The notes under the pieces are model-generated. The model was not told the origin of the DNA. It made no database searches and saw only the letters and a list, made by a program, of their open reading frames with translations. A program made the translations under genes and the position numbers. DNA of 36,804 nt from Bradyrhizobium sp. (GTDB taxonomy: Bacteria; Pseudomonadota; Alphaproteobacteria; Rhizobiales; Xanthobacteraceae). Shown in pieces: positions 32,133 through 36,804 of this stretch. The stretch is taken from the NCBI RefSeq assembly GCF_030697065.1, contig NZ_JAUYQU010000279.1, positions 1 to 36,804 on the forward strand, given 5' to 3'. Position 1 is the first letter of the stretch; the number at the start of each line of letters is the position of its first letter.

Positions 32133-32450
32133 ATGGCAACCCCGCGTAACCGCAACCTCAGCGTCAGCGAAACCAGCAGGCCAGTGCTGCCGCGGCATGC
32201 CAGGCTGAAGTTCGATGAAACGCGGCAGGTCTGGGTCATTCTGGCGCCGGAGCGCGTTCTCGCGCCGGACGAGATCGCGGTGGAAGTGCTGCACCTATGC
32301 GATGGCGTTCGCAGCGTCGCCGACATGGTCGACCAGCTCGCGGCGAAATACACCGCCGAACGCGATGCGATCGCAATCGACGTCATCGCCATGCTGCAGG
32401 ACCTGGCCGACAAGGGCTTCTTGACGGAAGCACGCGAGAAGACATCATGA
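32133..32450 (+). CDS. pqqD: PQQ peptide chaperone PqqD
   Basis: The protein is 105 residues, the usual size. PqqD is a RiPP recognition element of winged-helix shape that binds PqqA and presents it to PqqE. Conserved parts are [43 protein letters not shown] and [15 protein letters not shown]. The stop codon overlaps the pqqE start as ATGA, so coupled translation is expected. Confidence 0.95.
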   Translation: MATPRNRNLSVSETSRPVLPRHARLKFDETRQVWVILAPERVLAPDEIAVEVLHLCDGVRSVADMVDQLAAKYTAERDAIAIDVIAMLQDLADKGFLTEAREKTS

Positions 32451-33655
32451 GTCCCACGCCGTCAGATGCCGGCGTCGCGGCCGGCGATCCCCATGACGGG
32501 CTCGCGGTGCTGGAGGGGCGCGGCTCGACGGCGCAGGCTTTTGGCATTCCGCTCGCGGTGCTCGCCGAACTGACCCACCGCTGTCCGCTGCAGTGCCCCT
32601 ATTGCTCCAATCCGGTCGAACTCGACCGCGGCGGCAGCGAGCTCAGCACGGAGGAATGGAAGAAGGTTCTCACCGAACTCGCGCAGATCGGCGTGCTGCA
32701 GATTCATTTCTCCGGCGGCGAACCCACCGCGCGCAAGGACCTGGTCGAACTGGTGCAGCACGCCAGCGATGTCGGGCTCTACTCCAATCTCATCCCGTGA
32801 GCGGTGCTGCTCACCCGCGAACGCCTCGCCGCGCTGGCCGATGCCGGGCTGTGCCATGTGCAGATCAGCTTCCAGGGCAACGAGCCTGCCGTGGCCGATC
32901 GGGTGGCCGGGCTTAAGAATGCGCACGAGAAGAAAATCGAAGTGGCGCGGTGGACCCGTGAACTGGAGCTGCCGCTGACGGTCAACGCGGTGATGCACCG
33001 GCAAAACCTGCATCAGCTCGCCGACATTGTCCAGATGGCGGTCGATCTCGACGCCGACCGGCTCGAGGTCGCCAATGTGCAGTATTACGGCTGGGCGCTG
33101 AAAAACCGCGCGGCGCTGATGCCGACGCTGGAACAGATCGAGGAGACCAGCCGCATCGTCGAGGAAGCCGCAGTGAGGCTGAAAGGCATCCTTGCCATCG
33201 ACTATGTGGTGCCGGATTATTACGCGTTGCGGCCGAAGAAATGCATGGGCGGCTGGGGCCGGCAGTTCTTCAACATTTCGCCGGCGGGCAAAGTCCTCCC
33301 CTGCCACGCGGCTGAATCCATCACCGGGCTGGAATTCGAAAGCGTGCGGTCCAATCATTCGATCGCCTGGATCTGGCAGAATTCCGAGGCCTTCAACCGC
33401 TATCGCGGCACCGGCTGGATGAAGGAGCCGTGCCGGAGCTGCGAATTCAGGGAAATCGACTTTGGCGGCTGCCGCTGCCAGGCTTTTGCGCTGACCGGCG
33501 ATGCCGGCAATACCGATCCGGCCTGCACGCTGTCGCCGATGCACGAGCAGCTGTTCAAGCAGGCCGAGCTCGAGGCTGCTTCCGAAAACACCCGTTTTGT
33601 CTATCGCAATTTCGCCGGTGGTACGCTGGAGACGGGCGACAATCATGGCGCCTGA
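32447..33655 (+). pseudogene. pqqE: Radical-SAM PQQ synthase PqqE interrupted by an in-frame TGA
   Basis: The frame spans 402 codons plus stop and is PqqE throughout, except codon 118, which is TGA (32798-32800). Before it lie the radical-SAM cysteines Cys46, Cys50 and Cys53 ([14 protein letters not shown]) and GGEP at 90-93. After it lie the SAM barrel (LTRERLAALADAGLCHVQIS), MHRQNLHQL, and the C-terminal SPASM-type cysteines (CMGGWGRQFF, LPCHAAES, CRSCEF, GGCRCQAF, DPACTLSP). PqqE makes the Glu-Tyr bond in PqqA. From memory, homologues read LIT-S-AVLLTRE here; this copy reads LIP-stop-AVLLTRE. The event is thus a local substitution, with no frameshift. A GTG at 32804 could restart translation but has no ribosome binding site. 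All other residues look preserved, so the lesion is recent, a base error, or tolerated by read-through. Confidence 0.85.
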
Positions 33656-34634
33656 TGCCGATGCTGGGAAAGCCGGCGGGAACCGCTCGGATCCGTTCGC
33701 ACCGCTGACGTCGGAGCTGATGCCGGTCGGCGATGGCCACCAAATCCATGTCGAAACCGTCGGCCGCGCCGACGGCATTCCGGCGGTCTACCTGCACGGC
33801 GGCCCCGGCAGCGGCTGCCAGCCCGACCACCGGCGGCTGTTCGATCCCGAGCGCTTCCACGCGGTGCTGTTCGATCAGCGCGGAGCCGGACGAAGCCGTC
33901 CCAAGGGCCGGCGCGACGACAACACGCTGCCGCATCTGATCGCCGACATGGAGCTGATCCGCGAGAAATTCGGGTTTCAGCGCTGGATGATCGTGGGCGG
34001 GTCCTGGGGCGCGACGCTGGCGCTGGCCTATGCGCAGATGCATCCCCAGCGGGTCACCGGCATCGCGCTGCGCGCGACCTTTCTCGGCACCCGGCAGGAA
34101 CTGGACCACGCCTTCCGCGATGCGCTGCCGCGCTGGTATCCCGCTCTCAACGAGGACTTTCTCGGCGTGCTGCCGGGAGAAGAACGCGAAAGGCCGCTGG
34201 ACGCCTACTTCCGCCGTATCCTCGATGTCGATCCGGCGGTGTACGGCCCAGCCGCCCGCGCCTGGGGCGATACCGAACGCATACTTTCGGAACACGCTTC
34301 GTCGCGGGTCCGGCTCGATCTGGCTTCACTGGCCTCGACCCGAGCACTGCCTTCGACGCCGTTCATGGAGGCGCATTATTTTCGGAACGACTGCTTCATG
34401 AAGCCCGATCAACTCCTCAACCATGCCGGCCGGCTCGCGGGTATCCCCGGCATCATCGTGCAGGGCCGCTATGATCTGCTGTGTCCACCGGCGACGTCGC
34501 ATGCGCTGGCTGCGGCGTGGCGCGGGTCCGAAATCCGCATCGTCGAAGGCGCCGGCCACTCGCTGTACGATCCCGGCGTACGGGACGCCGTGATGAAGGC
34601 GATCGCGGATCTGGCTTCCATCATCAAACGATAG
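33645..34634 (+). CDS. pip: Proline iminopeptidase-like alpha/beta hydrolase
   Basis: The protein is 329 residues, typical of S33 proline iminopeptidases, which remove N-terminal proline. The oxyanion motif HGGPGSG is at 51-57, the nucleophile Ser120 is in VGGSWGATLALAYAQ, the Asp in QGRYDLLCPP and the His in EGAGHSLYDP. ATG 33645 overlaps the pqqE end by 11 bp, so it is co-translated with it. A protease or peptidase next to pqq genes is common and may help to release the modified dipeptide from PqqA or recycle peptides; this role is not proven. Confidence 0.93.
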   Translation: MAPDADAGKAGGNRSDPFAPLTSELMPVGDGHQIHVETVGRADGIPAVYLHGGPGSGCQPDHRRLFDPERFHAVLFDQRGAGRSRPKGRRDDNTLPHLIADMELIREKFGFQRWMIVGGSWGATLALAYAQMHPQRVTGIALRATFLGTRQELDHAFRDALPRWYPALNEDFLGVLPGEERERPLDAYFRRILDVDPAVYGPAARAWGDTERILSEHASSRVRLDLASLASTRALPSTPFMEAHYFRNDCFMKPDQLLNHAGRLAGIPGIIVQGRYDLLCPPATSHALAAAWRGSEIRIVEGAGHSLYDPGVRDAVMKAIADLASIIKR

Positions 34635-34645
34635 GACGATTGAAA

Positions 34646-35311
34646 ATGCCGCTCGCCGGAACGGGAATGCTGCTGACCTCGATGGACATCGAGCCATCCG
34701 ACGAGGCCGAATTCAACCGCTGGTACGACCGCGAGCATCTCGAGGAGCGCGTCGCGATTCCCGGCTTCCTGGAGGCCAGGCGCTACGTCGCCCATGACGG
34801 CAAGCCGAAATATCTCAGCCTCTATTCCACCGAAACCTTCGAGGTGCTCGACAGCCCGGCCTATCGCACGGCGCTCGCCAACCAGACCGCCTGGTCGAAG
34901 GCGAACATCGCGCGCTTCAGGAACATGATCCGCGCGGTTGCGCGCATCACGATCAGCTGCGGCCAGGGCCGGGGCGCCGCACTCGGCATCGTCCGCCTGC
35001 GTCCCTCGGACAAGGATAGGTTGCGCACTGCACTGCGGAATCAACTCGAACCCGGGAAGCTGGACGGAATCGTCTCGATGCACCTGCTCGAGAGCGATCC
35101 TTCATTGTCCAGGCCAATCACCGACGATCCCTCCGGCCCCAATCCCGGCGCCGGCGACTGGTTCGTACTGATCGACGGGACGGATGTTGAGGCGGTGTCC
35201 GCCGCCATTACCAATCGGCTGGCGGATGCCGCGATCAAGTCGCAGGTCATATCGAGCGGCGTCTACCGTCTGATGTGGGACCTGGCGAAGAGCGACCTCC
35301 CGAGGATTTGA
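34646..35311 (+). CDS. Dimeric alpha/beta-barrel protein of unknown function
   Basis: The protein is 221 residues. The N-terminal half, TSMDIEPSDEAEFNRWYDREHLEERVAIPGFLEARRYVA (about residues 10-49), has the pattern of ferredoxin-like dimeric barrels such as EthD or DUF4286-type proteins. A second half (about 105-215) is less conserved and may repeat the fold (RPSDKDRLRTAL... YRLMWDL). No catalytic function is evident. It starts 11 bp after pip and is probably co-transcribed with the pqq genes. Confidence 0.75.
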   Translation: MPLAGTGMLLTSMDIEPSDEAEFNRWYDREHLEERVAIPGFLEARRYVAHDGKPKYLSLYSTETFEVLDSPAYRTALANQTAWSKANIARFRNMIRAVARITISCGQGRGAALGIVRLRPSDKDRLRTALRNQLEPGKLDGIVSMHLLESDPSLSRPITDDPSGPNPGAGDWFVLIDGTDVEAVSAAITNRLADAAIKSQVISSGVYRLMWDLAKSDLPRI

Positions 35312-35406
35312 ACCCGGCATGAACGCCCTGCACATGCTGCACTGCCGCAATGACATTAACGTTATGGCCTTCGACCAATGAAGCCGGTGATGAGACAAAT
35401 TTGCCT

Positions 35407-35435
35407 TTGTACACGCTCTGGAATGCCTCTAATAA
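35407..35435 (+). promoter_or_regulatory. Candidate sigma-70 promoter for the GltD-like gene
   Basis: TTGTAC (35407-35412) and TAATAA (35430-35435) are spaced by 17 bp, close to the consensus. They lie about 100 bp upstream of the ATG at 35538. The leader that would result holds an 11-codon ORF (35445-35480, MIQFKNHKNAV), a hairpin GAACGC/GCGTTC (35468-35486), and a second hairpin CCGCGC/GCGCGG (35503-35526). Confidence 0.45.
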
Positions 35436-35537
35436 GGTAAGCCCATGATCCAATTCAAAAACCACAAGAACGCCGTCTGAGCGTTCGCAGGCAAAGATAA
35501 GGCCGCGCATACTTGAAACGGCGCGGACAAGGTAGGA

Positions 35538-36804
35538 ATGAAACCGACTGATATTTCGGCACCGGACTACTTCCATAAAGTGGTCGATTGCCAATGGGCC
35601 TGTCCCGCGCATACGCCCGTTCCGGAATACATCCGTTTGATCGCCGAAGGCCGCTACAGCGATGCCTACATGATCAATTGGCGATCGAACGTGTTTCCGG
35701 GAATTCTCGGACGTACCTGCGATCGCCCGTGCGAGCCGGCCTGCCGCCGCGGCCGCGTCGAGGATACGCCGGTCGCGATCTGCCGCTTGAAGCGCGTCGC
35801 CGCCGATTTCAAGGACGACGTCAAGCACCGCATGCCGAAGCCGATGCCGAAGAACGGCAAGCGCATCGCGATCGTCGGCGGCGGCCCGGCCTCGCTGACG
35901 GTGGCCCGCGACCTCGCCCCGCTCGGTTACCACTGCACCGTGTTCGATTCCGACCCCAAGGCCGGCGGCATGATGCGGACGCAGATTCCGAAATTCCGGC
36001 TGCCGGATTCGGTGATCGACGAGGAAACCGACTACATCCTCAATCTCGGCATCGAATTCAAGGGCGGTCACCGCATCGACAGCCTGAAGCAGTTGCTGAC
36101 CGAGAACTTCGACGCGGTATTTGTCGGCACCGGGGCGCCGCGCGGCCGCGAGCTCGAAATTCCCGGCCGCAGGGAAGCCGCCGCCAATATTCACGTCGGC
36201 ATCGAATGGCTTGCGTCGGTCTCGTTCGAGCATATCAGCAAGATCGGCAAGCGCGTCATCGTGCTCGGCGGCGGCAATACCGCGATGGATTGCTGTCGCA
36301 CCGCGCGCCGGCTCGGTGGCGAAGACGTCAAGGTGATCGTGCGTTCCGGCTTCGAGGAGATGAAGGCCAGCCCCTGGGAGAAGGAAGATGCGCTCCATGA
36401 GGACATTCCGATCCTCAATTTCATGGTGCCGGTCGCCTTCGTTCATGACAACGGCAAGCTCACCGGCGTCACCTTCCAGAAGGTGAAGGCGGAATACGAC
36501 GCCAAGGGCCGCCGCAACCTGGTGCCGTCGGGCGAAGCCGACGAAACCATCAACTGCGACGACGTATTGGTGGCGGTCGGCCAGGAGAATTCCTTTCCCT
36601 GGATCGAACGCGACTGCGGCGTCGAATTCGACAAGTGGAACATGCCCAAGGTCGATGCCAAAACCTTTGTTTCGACCAATCCGAAGGTGTTCTTCGGCGG
36701 CGATGCCGCCTTCGGGCCGAAAAACATCATCTGGGCGGTCGCACACGGCCACGACGCCGCTTTGTCGATCCACCGGATGCTGTCAGGCGAGGACATCACC
36801 GAGC
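35538..36804 (+). CDS. GltD-like FAD/NAD(P)-dependent oxidoreductase with N-terminal Fe-S region (3' end outside the window)
   Basis: At least 422 residues are present and the frame is still open at the window end. The N-terminal cysteine-rich domain (CQWACPAHTPVPEYIRL, then GRTCDRPCEPACRRG) matches the Fer4_20 domain of glutamate synthase small subunit and dihydropyrimidine dehydrogenase. An FAD-binding motif follows (RIAIVGGGPASLTVARDL, with Ser in place of the usual second Gly), then the NAD(P)-binding motif VIVLGGGNTAMDCCRTARRLG. The closing FAD motif is FFGGDAAFGPKNIIWAVAHG. It moves electrons between NAD(P)H, FAD and Fe-S clusters. No gltB precedes it. ATG 35538 has AAGGTAGGA before it. 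A partner, such as a 2-oxoacid:ferredoxin oxidoreductase, may follow beyond the window; that is a guess. Confidence 0.9.
   Translation, partial: MKPTDISAPDYFHKVVDCQWACPAHTPVPEYIRLIAEGRYSDAYMINWRSNVFPGILGRTCDRPCEPACRRGRVEDTPVAICRLKRVAADFKDDVKHRMPKPMPKNGKRIAIVGGGPASLTVARDLAPLGYHCTVFDSDPKAGGMMRTQIPKFRLPDSVIDEETDYILNLGIEFKGGHRIDSLKQLLTENFDAVFVGTGAPRGRELEIPGRREAAANIHVGIEWLASVSFEHISKIGKRVIVLGGGNTAMDCCRTARRLGGEDVKVIVRSGFEEMKASPWEKEDALHEDIPILNFMVPVAFVHDNGKLTGVTFQKVKAEYDAKGRRNLVPSGEADETINCDDVLVAVGQENSFPWIERDCGVEFDKWNMPKVDAKTFVSTNPKVFFGGDAAFGPKNIIWAVAHGHDAALSIHRMLSGEDITE

Noticed and set aside
32798..32800. TGA in pqqE as a selenocysteine codon
   Set aside because: The position is not catalytic, homologues have Ser rather than Cys there by memory, and no SECIS-like hairpin is obvious directly after the codon.
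32447..33655. A split, two-protein PqqE by design
   Set aside because: The break falls inside the radical-SAM barrel and the possible restart GTG has no ribosome binding site; simple mutation or base error is more likely.
35247..36773. A 508-codon open frame on the minus strand
   Set aside because: It is antisense to the GltD-like gene, whose cofactor motifs are unmistakable.
1..36804. tRNA, rRNA, CRISPR array, insertion sequence or prophage
   Set aside because: No cloverleaf with tRNA signature bases, no rRNA core, no regularly spaced direct repeats and no transposase, integrase or phage protein were seen. The cloverleaf-like repeats at 5183 and 25878 lack tRNA features.

Overview
The window is high-GC DNA with the look of an alphaproteobacterium of the order Rhizobiales, most likely Bradyrhizobium or a close relative. 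The reasons are the pqqABCDE gene set followed by a proline iminopeptidase, an intracellular PHB depolymerase, small DUF6894 and DUF3297 proteins, and many palindromic intergenic repeats of the 'tcattccggg / cccggaatga' and 'gtcattgcgag / ctcgcaatgac' kind. The genus is inferred from remembered family resemblance; no search was run. I saw no rRNA, tRNA, CRISPR array, insertion sequence or phage gene.

Layout. 1-1737: the tail of a MoxR-type AAA+ ATPase, a 46-nt palindrome and a serine beta-lactamase-like hydrolase. 1744-7628: a carbohydrate or sugar-acid block, with an SMP-30 lactonase, a GNAT acetyltransferase, a GMC oxidoreductase and an Ldh_2 dehydrogenase on the minus strand, divergent from an enolase-superfamily dehydratase; a perfect 20-nt palindrome sits in the divergent gap. 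7649-10859: two small conserved unknowns, a bicupin protein and a glutathione S-transferase. 11045-12268: phaZ, with a 23-nt inverted repeat just before its ribosome binding site. 12368-17434: a surface-polysaccharide block (O-antigen ligase-like, OafA-type acyltransferase with an SGNH domain, secreted glycosidase, VanZ-like protein). 17506-20277: a sugar-type periplasmic binding protein next to a CHASE3 histidine kinase, with no transporter and no response regulator beside them. 20457-22499: an MFS transporter divergent from an AraC regulator. 22546-24514: a small accessory-looking stretch with an orphan DUF1778 antitoxin-like gene, a GreA/GreB-family gene and composite repeats. 24515-29886: malonyl-CoA decarboxylase, then serA, DUF3297, glutathione peroxidase, amidase and DUF6894 genes on the minus strand. 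30189-34634: pqqA, pqqB, pqqC, pqqD, pqqE and pip. 34646-36804: a small alpha/beta-barrel protein and the start of a GltD-like FAD/Fe-S oxidoreductase cut by the window end.

The most striking point is in the PQQ operon. pqqA-D look intact, but pqqE has an in-frame TGA at codon 118 (32798-32800), while sequence on both sides is still clearly PqqE, including the radical-SAM and C-terminal cysteines. Either the strain cannot make PQQ, the stop is read through or bypassed, or the base call is wrong. The second point is a repeat family that can fold as a closing stem with three hairpins, present twice in opposite orientation with stem-preserving sequence changes and once as a decayed copy. I did not find a clearly new multi-gene defence or biosynthetic system; the best candidate for an undescribed functional unit is the binding protein plus CHASE3 kinase pair.
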